In this document: positions 1 through 6,768 of the stretch, one piece after another
Layout of the letters: every line of letters starts with the position of its first letter
Numbering within the stretch: the stretch's first letter is position 1
Assembly (NCBI GenBank): GCA_030642885.1
Contig: DAOWMX010000020.1
Span: 1 to 15,342 of the forward strand
Direction of reading: 5' to 3'
Source: Anaerolineales bacterium
GTDB lineage: Bacteria > Chloroflexota > Anaerolineae > Anaerolineales > E44-bin32
DNA: 15,342 nt
Notes under the pieces: generated by a model
Told to the model about the DNA's origin: nothing
Databases searched by the model: none
Seen by the model: only the letters and a program-made list of their open reading frames with translations
Position numbers and translations under genes: made by a program

Positions 1-396
1 CATCGATAAAAAAGAATTAGCCCCATCCACAACCCAGGTCAACCCCAGACCGATGACTATTGCCAGCACCCCTCTGCTCGGATAGAGGCTGGCTTTCGTA
101 CGCCGAAGCGCGTAATACGAAAAAGCAACCAATGCACCCAGAAACATCCCCGTGCAGCGCGCACAGAGCGGAAGCGGCCGTGCTCCCAGGTGGAAGGAGC
201 GCAGGTCGATCCGGTGGCACACCGCATACCCGATGGCGTCTGCCTTTCCCAGGATGCCATCCGGTGTGTAGTACAGCCACAGCCCTACCACGAGCGCCGT
301 TAGGACAAACACAATCGCGTTCGCCAGGCGTCTGTACCGGAAGCTCTGGGTAGAAGTTCCATTTTCGCTGGTCACGCGCTGATTATAATCTAGCAT
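1..396 (-). CDS. DUF2085 family membrane protein, partial (C-terminus beyond the left edge)
   Basis: The minus strand is open from an ATG at 396 to the window edge, giving 132 residues without a stop. A hydrophobic helix at about residues 25-43 is followed by VCHRIDLRSFHLG (59-71) and PLPLCARCTGMFLG (74-87). Cys60-His61, His69 and the Cys78-x-x-Cys81 pair are the hallmark pattern of DUF2085, a family of small integral membrane proteins of unknown function whose Cys/His set suggests metal or redox chemistry. A second helix covers about 84-96 and a third about 108-120, ending WVVDGANSF, also typical. The start is uncertain: no clear ribosome binding site precedes ATG 396, and a GTG at 375 is an alternative. 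A 14-bp perfect palindrome lies just upstream (410-423). The gene is divergent from the tRNA-Asn. The family call is confident; the biological role is unknown. Confidence 0.85.
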   Translation of the reverse strand, partial: MLDYNQRVTSENGTSTQSFRYRRLANAIVFVLTALVVGLWLYYTPDGILGKADAIGYAVCHRIDLRSFHLGARPLPLCARCTGMFLGALVAFSYYALRRTKASLYPSRGVLAIVIGLGLTWVVDGANSFLSM

Positions 397-409
397 GGGT
401 GGGGTTGAG

Positions 410-423
410 TGTCCCGCGGGACA
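410..423. promoter_or_regulatory. 14-bp perfect palindrome, possible operator
   Basis: TGTCCCGCGGGACA reads identically on both strands. It lies 13 bases upstream of the DUF2085 start and 22 bases before the -35 box of the tRNA-Asn promoter. A dimeric repressor site is a reasonable guess. As RNA it could also form a short stem, but there is no loop, which favours a DNA-level site. Function is inferred only. Confidence 0.35.
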
Positions 424-445
424 TCGCTCTGGTTAAACCATCTTC

Positions 446-475
446 TTGACGGGCAAAAACAGGGAAGGTTATAAT
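446..475 (+). promoter_or_regulatory. Sigma-70 promoter of tRNA-Asn
   Basis: A -35 box TTGACG (446-451) and a perfect -10 box TATAAT (470-475) are separated by 18 bases. Transcription would begin near 482, only a few bases before the mature tRNA 5' end at 486, as is usual for single tRNA genes. This is one of the best housekeeping promoters in the window. Confidence 0.8.
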
Positions 476-485
476 CACTGCACGT

Positions 486-558
486 TCCTCGGTAGCTCAA
501 TCGGCAGAGCAACCGGCTGTTAACCGGTAGGTTAGTGGTTCGAGTCCACTCCGAGGAG
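486..558 (+). tRNA. tRNA-Asn (anticodon GTT)
   Basis: A full cloverleaf can be folded. The acceptor stem is TCCTCGG (486-492) with CCGAGGA (551-557), and the discriminator base is G558. The D arm is 495-510 with GCTC/GAGC. The anticodon stem ACCGG/CCGGT (512-516, 524-528) carries loop CTGTTAA with anticodon GTT at 519-521. The T arm AGTGG/CCACT (534-538, 546-550) has loop TTCGAGT. The 3' CCA is not encoded (the genome reads CCT), so it must be added by the nucleotidyltransferase. It stands alone, with its own promoter and a downstream hairpin. No copy of its 3' end was seen elsewhere in the window, so there is no sign of an att duplication here. Confidence 0.97.
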
Positions 559-574
559 CCTTTGACCACCAGAC

Positions 575-610
575 AAATGCGCATCCTGGCTATAGGATGC
601 GCATTTATTT
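575..610 (+). terminator. Hairpin terminator after tRNA-Asn
   Basis: A perfect 13-bp stem (575-587 with 594-606) encloses the 6-base loop GGCTAT and is followed by ATTTATTTAA. It begins 17 bases after the tRNA. It also lies 26 bases beyond the stop of the glycosyltransferase gene on the other strand, so it may serve both transcripts. The tail on the minus side is less U-rich. Confidence 0.8.
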
Positions 611-635
611 AACCACCCAGAACCGATCCGCCGAT

Positions 636-2186
636 CTATTCCTGGGTGGATGAGCCAGCCGGAGATGCAGGATTCTGCAGGAATTCTTCGAGTACATTGA
701 GCCGATGGTGCACCGAAGAGTCTATACGATCATACTTCCGCGTAGCTAGATATTCTTGAACCACAGGAAGGTTGAGGCGCCCAGTAAAAACTTGCTCGGG
801 TTCATACTCCTCCAGGATTTCTAAGATTTGATCCTCCGTAAGAACACCCGCCGCAATCCGTTTCTTCGATAGGACAGCCAAGTGAGGTGGGACCGAGAGC
901 TGTGTGCGGAATGCAAACATGGGCCGATCCGTGTATACCCAATTGGTTAGGTGCGCGTATTCCGCCATCAACGCCAGGATTTCTTCGTCCTCACTAACCT
1001 CAACCGGCTGGGCGCGGAGGTTCGGGAGTTCTAGATCGAATTGCTGGACAGTTGATGGTAATCGATAAAACGCGAATATCACGGCAAGGGTCCAGGGAAA
1101 AATACCCATCACGATGCCTACAAGATCCCTTTCTCTTAGTTGAAGGATCTTTTGTAACCTGGACAGTCCATCTCCGATAGCAATTCCAGCCAGGATCGCG
1201 GCGGGCACGGTGACGAGGAGTTGTTGGTGATGCCAGAACGGGACATTGATGAAGAGCGAGATTGCACCTATGGCCACCCATGCAACCAGGTACATCGCCG
1301 TCCAGGATCTCGAACGCAGGGCAGCGATGCCACCAAGGAATGCCAGGAGGAGCATAGGTAGGGAGTCCTTAAAACGCGAAATATATATAACGATTCTGTT
1401 GTCTGCATAAGCCCTGAATAACGCCGAGTCGCCTGCAAGCAAGTGCCCCTGAATGAGCTGATAAACGTTTGCGGGTTTGACAACGATGAGCAGGATGCTC
1501 CCAACGGTCACCGCAATGATAGCGAGCCAAACCGCCGAGGGCCTGCATGCCTTCAACCAGTCACGATGTTGACGGTAATCCAACCAACCGCTGAGGACGA
1601 TGCCCGATAAGAAGATCGGCCCCAGGATGGCTGTAAAAGCCTTCGTCATAATCGAGAGTCCAAAGGCGATAGCGGACATAATGAGCCATTTAGAATCGCC
1701 GTATTTGTGCCATAAAGATAACGCGTAAAATGAGAGCAGTGCAAAGGCTATGGCGGGCAAGCCGATCATGATAGACACGCTCAGAACAAGGTAATAAGGG
1801 AGAAGCATGATCGTGAGAACTCCGAGTATCGCATGGATGTTCCCCCAAAATTGACGTAAGTACTGCATTGCCAGCCAAAGAATAGCCGCTGAAAATAACA
1901 GCTCGAGCCCACGACCGACCGGGATGCTTAATCCAAAGATCCGGAAGAAGAGGGTAAGCAGCATTGTGAAGATTGGAGGTTGATCGCTCCAGGTCTCGGA
2001 ATAAAGTTGGTAACCCTTAATGTTCATCATCGCTTTGATGGCGTTTATTCCCTCGTCAGGGTTAAATTCGAAACGGTAACGAAACGGGAAAAAAAGCACC
2101 ATCAAGATAATGAATATCAAGGGGATTGCATGCCAAACAATTGGCGGGATCGTGTTTCTTCTCACGGCGTGCGATTCGGTATCCAA
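636..2186 (-). CDS. GT39/ArnT-like polyprenyl-phosphate-dependent glycosyltransferase, integral membrane
   Basis: This 516-residue protein has an N-terminal helix (about 18-34), an extracytoplasmic loop with NPDEG (42-46) and WSDQPP (66-71), and then about ten more hydrophobic segments up to residue 375. It ends in a soluble tail of about 130 residues. An acidic pair in the first loop and a multispan core are the layout of GT-C glycosyltransferases of the PMT_2/ArnT family. These move a sugar from a polyprenyl-phosphate carrier to protein, lipid A or another envelope acceptor at the outer face of the membrane. Donor and acceptor cannot be read from sequence. The start is TTG (2184-2186), with AAAGGAA about 10 bases upstream; GTG eight codons in is an alternative. 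The gene converges with tRNA-Asn and diverges from the following envelope genes. The fold is confident; the substrate is unknown. Confidence 0.8.
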   Translation of the reverse strand: MDTESHAVRRNTIPPIVWHAIPLIFIILMVLFFPFRYRFEFNPDEGINAIKAMMNIKGYQLYSETWSDQPPIFTMLLTLFFRIFGLSIPVGRGLELLFSAAILWLAMQYLRQFWGNIHAILGVLTIMLLPYYLVLSVSIMIGLPAIAFALLSFYALSLWHKYGDSKWLIMSAIAFGLSIMTKAFTAILGPIFLSGIVLSGWLDYRQHRDWLKACRPSAVWLAIIAVTVGSILLIVVKPANVYQLIQGHLLAGDSALFRAYADNRIVIYISRFKDSLPMLLLAFLGGIAALRSRSWTAMYLVAWVAIGAISLFINVPFWHHQQLLVTVPAAILAGIAIGDGLSRLQKILQLRERDLVGIVMGIFPWTLAVIFAFYRLPSTVQQFDLELPNLRAQPVEVSEDEEILALMAEYAHLTNWVYTDRPMFAFRTQLSVPPHLAVLSKKRIAAGVLTEDQILEILEEYEPEQVFTGRLNLPVVQEYLATRKYDRIDSSVHHRLNVLEEFLQNPASPAGSSTQE

Positions 2187-2572
2187 CGGGCGAGGGTTCC
2201 TTTATTGAAGGGTCTGTTTTCCATGGTTATAGAAATCAATATATCACGGAAAGTGACCCCGTAAATGACCTTATGGCACCGGGTGTTGAAACGAGCACTT
2301 TTACGTTCAGCGTAGTACCTTGTATATTGACTCACAACGAGCAACAATAACCCATTACGCTATATAGGGAGGGCAAAACCACATGGTTGTATACATGATC
2401 GTCGTACTCTTTTAGGGCGATCGTAAAGCCCCCCCAAGAAACAGGGATGCATTATGTGTAGAAACCATCCAAATCTTGTGCCGCGGAAAAGCTAGCGAGG
2501 CAGTTGTCTGTTGGGATGCTCCCTTGCACTGCGCGAAGCCCGAAACCGATCGGTAACCTGAGGTCATTCACG
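2187..2572. other. Gene-free divergent spacer
   Basis: This 386-base gap lies between the divergently read glycosyltransferase and the HExxH membrane protein. Apart from the weak minus-strand promoter candidate at 2238-2265 and a short GGGC/GCCC inverted repeat near 2414-2432, nothing is recognisable. Two possible upstream starts for the following gene (TTG 2504, ATG 2516) lie inside it but have poorly placed ribosome binding sites. Short reading frames here look like noise. Confidence 0.5.
2238..2265 (-). promoter_or_regulatory. Candidate promoter of the glycosyltransferase gene
   Basis: On the minus strand TTTACG (2260-2265) and TATATT (2238-2243) are 16 bases apart, about 50 bases before the TTG start at 2186. 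The boxes match the sigma-70 consensus at 4 and 5 of 6 positions. Weak; based on position and boxes only. Confidence 0.3.
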
Positions 2573-3109
2573 ATGTTACAGAAAAGGGATTTACTCTGGA
2601 TACTCGCATACCCAATCTACCAGATCATTGGCACCATTCGACACGAAGGAAGTCACGCACTTGTTGCGCTGCTGGAAGGCGCCAGAGTCACCGAGTTTGT
2701 GTTCTGGCCGTCCTTTACGAAAGTTGGTTTTTATTGGGGTTACGTTCGAATTACTGGCTCGACCGACTGGTTATTCCTTGCTGCTCCCTACCTGGTTGAT
2801 CTGATAACGTTTGCCATCTTCTTCTGTGTTTGTATGTGGGTATTGATCCGCAGAAAATGGATTTGGCTCAACCTTGTGATTATCGGTTTGATATCGCCGT
2901 TCGCGAACTCCCTCTATAACTACTTGGGCAAATCAAGACCGAATACCGATGTGGGGAAACTGTTGGAATTACTGCCGAGCAATGTCATTCATGGGTATTT
3001 CTTGCTGACCTTGTCACTCTACATCCTTGGCATCTTTTGGGTTTTCAGGTTTTCCAAAACAGCACGCTTCTTGAAGACCCGCAGGGATAAAAACCAACCC
3101 ATGCCATGA
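2573..3109 (+). CDS. Small membrane protein with HExxH motif, M50B-like putative metallopeptidase
   Basis: The 178-residue product has four hydrophobic stretches (about 7-22, 65-92, 98-112, 138-158). HEGSHAL (24-30) at the end of the first helix is an HExxH zinc motif, and VALLEGARV directly follows, as in the M50/M50B group of intramembrane metallopeptidases, where G-x-x-V follows the zinc helix. Asp126 in RPNTDVGKL is a candidate third metal ligand. The size is small for a site-2 protease, and no PDZ domain is present. ATG 2573 is chosen because GAGG lies 9 bases upstream; starts at 2504 (TTG) or 2516 (ATG) would add a non-hydrophobic leader. The gene is followed on the same strand, after 230 bases, by a secreted gluzincin. 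The metal motif is seen directly; peptidase activity and target are not known. Confidence 0.65.
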   Translation: MLQKRDLLWILAYPIYQIIGTIRHEGSHALVALLEGARVTEFVFWPSFTKVGFYWGYVRITGSTDWLFLAAPYLVDLITFAIFFCVCMWVLIRRKWIWLNLVIIGLISPFANSLYNYLGKSRPNTDVGKLLELLPSNVIHGYFLLTLSLYILGIFWVFRFSKTARFLKTRRDKNQPMP

Positions 3110-3261
3110 TGTTGAGTGTCCATCTCCTCTAAGCTGCGTGGACGGACCTGAGGATACAACTGTGTCAACTCTGCACAGGACATGGTATGCTCATCCGCGG
3201 TGAAGCAGACCGAAGCAAACATCACGGTAGACGTGAGCGATTTTCTAAGCCATAGATATTG

Positions 3262-3276
3262 AGCGGATTGTCCGCT
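3262..3276. repeat. Short inverted repeat upstream of the gluzincin gene
   Basis: AGCGGA and TCCGCT are perfect inverted 6-mers separated by TTG. They sit about 64 bases before the chosen start of the peptidase gene and could be an operator or a small hairpin. No T-run follows, so a terminator for the previous gene is unlikely. Confidence 0.3.
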
Positions 3277-3339
3277 ATCGTGCTGTAAGTTTCCAGTTTG
3301 TCCTTCACAATCGCCACATGCCTATCTATGGAGGGGATG

Positions 3340-4692
3340 ATGTTCCGGAGAATACAATACGCGTTCCTGCTGGTCTTCGCTGCCCTCCTGTTGATCAACC
3401 CGGATGGAGCCGCAGCGCAAGAGAACCCGCCCATCCGTGTCGTCGCAATTACGATTGATAATAACTATCCTGATGGCCTGACATTTCATATCCACGCTGT
3501 AGCGGATTCCCCCATCACGAACATCATGCTGTACTACAAGGATCAAGGTGATATATCCACCACTCGCCAACCCGTTGAATTTGAAGCGGGCACCGAAGTG
3601 ACCACTTCATTTACCTGGGACACTTCGCGGTTCACAGTTGCCCCGAGCAGTCCGATTTTCTTCAATTGGGTTCTTGAAGATGAGCAAGGTAATAAATTCA
3701 CAACTCCCGAGGAGTTGGTTTATTACGACGATCTTCGCTTCCCCTGGAGGGAGATCAGCGATCCGGAACTGGTCGTGCGCTGGTATGAAGGCACGGATGC
3801 CTTCGGTCAATTCATCTATGACGCGGCGAGAGAATCGCTGACGCGGATGGAGGAACAAACGGGCGAGCAGTTGGATTTCCCCATATTTGTGCTCGTGTAT
3901 GCCAACCAGGAGGATTTTGCCTCCTGGCATTTCTTCGTTGATGACTGGGTCGGAGGTCAGGCTTTTACACCACTAGGGATCACCACAGATATCATCTCAC
4001 CTTACTCCAATCCGGAGTGGATACTGGCTGTCGTCCCCCATGAGATCGCCCACCTCTTCTTTTATCAGGTCATGGATTCTCCTTTTGCTTCATGGCCTTC
4101 ATGGCTGGACGAGGGGTTGGCCCAGTATTATGAAGCGACCGATCCGCTCCCAGCTTTAGAGCGCGTTGAATCTGCAGCCAGGGGAGGGACCTTGCTCCCT
4201 CTGATCTCCCTGACCGGTAGTTTTGGGCGCGATCCCGACCAGGTGAGGCTCTCCTATGATGAATCGCTCAGCGTCGTGATCTTCATTCTTGAGACATGGG
4301 GGGAGGCGGGACTTCAGAGTCTTATTGAAGTATTCCGAACGGGAGAGAACCCGCGCCCGGCGATTGAAACCGCGCTCGGTCTGACCTGGGAGGAGTTTGA
4401 AGCCGCCTGGATAACATGGATGGGAATACCAGCGACGCCAAAGCCCTCTCCTGTTCCAACGGCTACGTTCGTCTATCCCACGGCTCCCAGTGGTTGGCCT
4501 ACACCGACCAAGCTCATAAAACCGACGGCGACAGAGAGCCCCGAATCGGCATCATCTGATCTGAGCTCAACAACCGAGCCTTCTGCTGTCAGCGGCAAAG
4601 GGAGTGTCTCGAATTGGCTCTGTGGAGGGTCGACTCTTGGAGTGCTGCTCTTGCCCGCATTGGTTTGGATGGCCCGACGCAGGGAAGAATAG
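3340..4692 (+). CDS. Secreted, membrane-anchored MA-clan (gluzincin-like) metallopeptidase
   Basis: A 450-residue exported protein. Residues 1-27 form a signal peptide (MFRR, a long hydrophobic core, cleavage likely at GAAA-Q). A beta-rich region follows (about 30-135). The catalytic region carries PHEIAHLFF, with zinc ligands His234 and His238 and general base Glu235. After a 16-residue spacer comes WLDEGLAQYYE, where Glu258 is the likely third ligand. HExxH plus a downstream W-L-x-E-G-x-A is the Peptidase_MA_2 pattern of clan MA. A Pro/Thr/Ser-rich linker (about 365-415), a hydrophobic helix (about 427-443) and MARRREE form a C-terminal wall-spanning stalk and anchor. ATG 3340 is preferred because GGAGG is 5 bases upstream and the signal peptide begins there; TTG 3298 is less likely. 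The substrate is unknown. The P/T-rich stalk resembles those of Anaerolineae surface proteins. Confidence 0.85.
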   Translation: MFRRIQYAFLLVFAALLLINPDGAAAQENPPIRVVAITIDNNYPDGLTFHIHAVADSPITNIMLYYKDQGDISTTRQPVEFEAGTEVTTSFTWDTSRFTVAPSSPIFFNWVLEDEQGNKFTTPEELVYYDDLRFPWREISDPELVVRWYEGTDAFGQFIYDAARESLTRMEEQTGEQLDFPIFVLVYANQEDFASWHFFVDDWVGGQAFTPLGITTDIISPYSNPEWILAVVPHEIAHLFFYQVMDSPFASWPSWLDEGLAQYYEATDPLPALERVESAARGGTLLPLISLTGSFGRDPDQVRLSYDESLSVVIFILETWGEAGLQSLIEVFRTGENPRPAIETALGLTWEEFEAAWITWMGIPATPKPSPVPTATFVYPTAPSGWPTPTKLIKPTATESPESASSDLSSTTEPSAVSGKGSVSNWLCGGSTLGVLLLPALVWMARRREE

Positions 4693-4794
4693 TAGCGCAC
4701 CAGCATTCATAATCGGGTTTGAGCCAATAACAACCCTCAGCTACACCTTGCCTGTTTATTGCAGGGACAGTCTTCCCATTTAACCGAATTCACA

Positions 4795-4838
4795 CTTACA
4801 GGAAGTTGCCAAGAATTCTGGAAATTTCGATGTCTTGG
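4795..4838 (+). repeat. Intergenic segment resembling part of the following hydrolase gene
   Basis: CTTAC, ten bases, then CAAGAATTCTGGAA (4795-4823) matches 5591-5619 inside the hydrolase gene with the same spacing: 23 of 29 bases agree. Both translate in the matching frame to LTxSxQEFWK, and a CL pair follows in each (RCL here, DCL in the gene), but at a spacing that differs by two codons minus one base. It may be a remnant of a decayed duplicate. However, a shared 14-mer alone is not rare by chance in 15 kb, so this is tentative. Confidence 0.25.
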
Positions 4839-4848
4839 AGGTTTTTTT
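4809..4848 (+). terminator. Weak hairpin with T7 run before the hydrolase gene
   Basis: CCAAGA (4809-4814) pairs with TCTTGG (4833-4838) around an 18-base loop. A run of seven T follows at 4842-4848 after AGG. The stem is short and AT-rich and the T-run is slightly offset, so it may end the peptidase transcript only partly, or be chance. Confidence 0.3.
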
Positions 4849-4894
4849 ACACTGTTAACACGATCTAGTAATGCGCGAATAGGATATTTAGAAC

Positions 4895-6481
4895 ATGAAA
4901 CGTTTAGGATTGATATTACTGGCGGCATCCATAACTTTATCGATGCCAATTAGTGGTTGCACCATCCAACTGGGTGATGATTTTTTGGAGATTGAAATTG
5001 GCAATAAAGACAAAACATCAATTCCACAAGAGCTTGTATACAACGATGCGCTAAATGAGGAAGGTGAAACCCAATCGACGTTTCCGAGCGAATATCCAGG
5101 TTTTAGTGATAGCAGAAATCCAACATTAGGCATTGCCTTTGGTTCAAAATATGAAAACCAGGAATTCATTGATCATGTTCATGAATTGGGGATCAGCCAA
5201 ACCTACATCAATATTTGGTGGGATGAAACTGAAGCCGTTCCGGGCGAGTACAACTATACCCTGATCGATAGTTTTATTGCCCAGTTAAAAACCGACACCG
5301 TCGCAATGCTGAGAATTACAACCAGATACAACGATTGGGCGACATCGGATGATGGAAAGACCATCCCAACCGATCTTTCAATCGGAAGCCCTTATTACAA
5401 TTATGTTTACAACGTTGTAAGAAGGACCAATGGTAAAGTAATAAAATTTGAGAATAACTGGGAAGCTGACTTTACAAAGCATTGGGGCGGGACGGCTGGA
5501 CAATACGCTGAGTTATCCAAGACTTTCTACAGAGCGGTCAAGGACGCCGATCCCGAGGCTGTTGTTGTAATGGGTGGAGCCATTGGTCATCTTACCAGCA
5601 GTCATCAAGAATTCTGGAAGACGGTTTTTGATTGCCTGGCGAATGATGCTGAATCAAAATTCTTTGACGTATTCGATGTTCATCTATATTCTAATTTGTA
5701 TGATATTCCGGAGAGAGTTAACTGGTTTCGAGAGACTCTGGATGCATATCCAGAATTTAATTCCATCCCAATTATCGTCACAGAGTACGGCGGACCAAGT
5801 CCAAAGGAATTCGAATACGTCGACAAAGCTGCGTATGCCGACCTGATTAACGAACTTAGAAACGATCGCTGCCTAATTGCTGGAGATCTAACGAGTACTC
5901 CTCTTCATCCAGAAGGCTATCCTGACCAACTCAGGATGTTCGCCTATGGTATCGAGCCTGGACTCGAAGCAAAGCGTGACAGAATTCAAGGTCGGCAGAT
6001 GGTACAAAGAACTATTCTTGCCCTCTCGGCCGGTGTGGACACCTTATATTGGTGGAATATCAAGGAAAACTCGGCAAATACAGCTCGCTGTCATTTCAGG
6101 CATCCGGTTTTTGGCAAGATGCCCCTGATGGAGGAACAGCAAGACGGAACCCTCATCCCTGGGCCGACGTTCTACTTCTTCCAGATAATGGCAGATTATC
6201 TTAATTATGTTGAAGCAGTGGACAAGATTGATACAACTGACCCGAATATTTTCCTGTTTGAAGTCACTCAAGATGATGGCTCCAAGATATTTACGATTTG
6301 GGAGAAGAGAGATCAATTCGATGGTGAGAATATGCCGCCAACCGAATTCAAATTCGAAATTCCCTGGCAGAATGCGCTAGTGCAAGAGTTGTTTAGTGAC
6401 CTGGTAATATTATCCAGCATCGATAGGGAAGTAACACTCTACCTAACAGATACTCCACTCTTCATCGAGGAAGCTAATTAA
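4895..6481 (+). CDS. Lipoprotein with glycoside hydrolase clan A (GH39/GH5-like) barrel
   Basis: A 528-residue exported lipoprotein. Residues 1-21 form a lipid-type signal peptide ending ISGC, so Cys22 would be lipidated. A short acidic spacer precedes a TIM-barrel region from about residue 77 (NPTLGIAFG). Clan GH-A landmarks appear in order: KFENNWEAD (184-192) where WExWNEPD is usual, with Glu190 as the acid/base candidate; DVHLYSN (261-267); and VTEYG (295-299) with Glu297 as the nucleophile candidate. The Asn that normally precedes the acid/base is Trp189 here, so specificity or even activity is open. The C-terminal part (about 440-528) looks like a beta domain. AGGA lies 10 bases before ATG 4895. 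GC content in sampled stretches is about 35-45 percent, lower than in neighbours, which may indicate transfer. A lipoprotein-like frame follows directly. Family assignment is by motif only. Confidence 0.75.
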   Translation: MKRLGLILLAASITLSMPISGCTIQLGDDFLEIEIGNKDKTSIPQELVYNDALNEEGETQSTFPSEYPGFSDSRNPTLGIAFGSKYENQEFIDHVHELGISQTYINIWWDETEAVPGEYNYTLIDSFIAQLKTDTVAMLRITTRYNDWATSDDGKTIPTDLSIGSPYYNYVYNVVRRTNGKVIKFENNWEADFTKHWGGTAGQYAELSKTFYRAVKDADPEAVVVMGGAIGHLTSSHQEFWKTVFDCLANDAESKFFDVFDVHLYSNLYDIPERVNWFRETLDAYPEFNSIPIIVTEYGGPSPKEFEYVDKAAYADLINELRNDRCLIAGDLTSTPLHPEGYPDQLRMFAYGIEPGLEAKRDRIQGRQMVQRTILALSAGVDTLYWWNIKENSANTARCHFRHPVFGKMPLMEEQQDGTLIPGPTFYFFQIMADYLNYVEAVDKIDTTDPNIFLFEVTQDDGSKIFTIWEKRDQFDGENMPPTEFKFEIPWQNALVQELFSDLVILSSIDREVTLYLTDTPLFIEEAN

Positions 6482-6768
6482 TCAGACGACTACAACTGCT
6501 TATAGCCGTAGTAAGTGTGCTGCTATATGTTTCTGGATGTACGAGTGAGCCGGAGGTAACAGCTATAATGCTGATGGAAATTTACGCCAGCGATGAAGAA
6601 TTTAAAGCAGGGAAAACCTTTGACCGTTTTGATCAGTATTGTGCGGAACAGAAGGACCAGTCCGACCCGAGGCGCCAACAATGCACAAGAGGCGGATCAT
6701 CGCCGACCCGCCTCTCAATTAAAGTTCAGCCAATGACTGAAGATAGATTAACTCATTTCCTTCAGTAA
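6481..6768 (+). CDS. Small lipoprotein-like frame with non-canonical (ATC) or lost start codon
   Basis: Beginning at the last base of the hydrolase stop codon, this frame reads IRRLQLLIAVVSVLLYVSGC and then TSEPEVT. That is a textbook lipoprotein signal: two Arg, a hydrophobic core and lipobox VSGC with Cys at position 20. About 75 further residues follow, including a Cys pair (QYCAEQ, QQCTRG). The junction is TAATC, one base from the common coupled junction TAATG, and GAGGA stands about 9 bases upstream. So either ATC is used as a rare start or an ATG has been lost. The first usual start inside, GTG 6517, would cut away half the signal peptide. The last third overlaps a GC-rich hairpin and the end of the convergent trehalose gene, so the true C-terminus is doubtful. 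No homologue is recognised. Confidence 0.45.
   Translation: MRRLQLLIAVVSVLLYVSGCTSEPEVTAIMLMEIYASDEEFKAGKTFDRFDQYCAEQKDQSDPRRQQCTRGGSSPTRLSIKVQPMTEDRLTHFLQ
6688..6715. terminator. GC-rich hairpin between convergent genes
   Basis: AGAGGCGG (6688-6695) and CCGCCTCT (6708-6715) form a perfect 8-bp stem with a 12-base loop. It lies 33 bases beyond the stop of the trehalose enzyme gene on the minus strand, where the tail reads TGTGCATTGTT. A U-tract is poor on both sides, so it may be a factor-assisted terminator or a 3'-end-protecting hairpin. Confidence 0.4.

Noticed and set aside
17..353. Other open frames on both strands over the first 350 bases.
   Set aside because: They overlap the DUF2085 frame, which alone shows recognisable Cys/His motifs and membrane helices.
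486..6768. The tRNA-Asn followed by accessory-looking envelope genes, considered as a genomic island integrated at the tRNA.
   Set aside because: No integrase and no repeat of the tRNA 3' end were seen in the window, and a terminator and an oppositely oriented gene follow directly.
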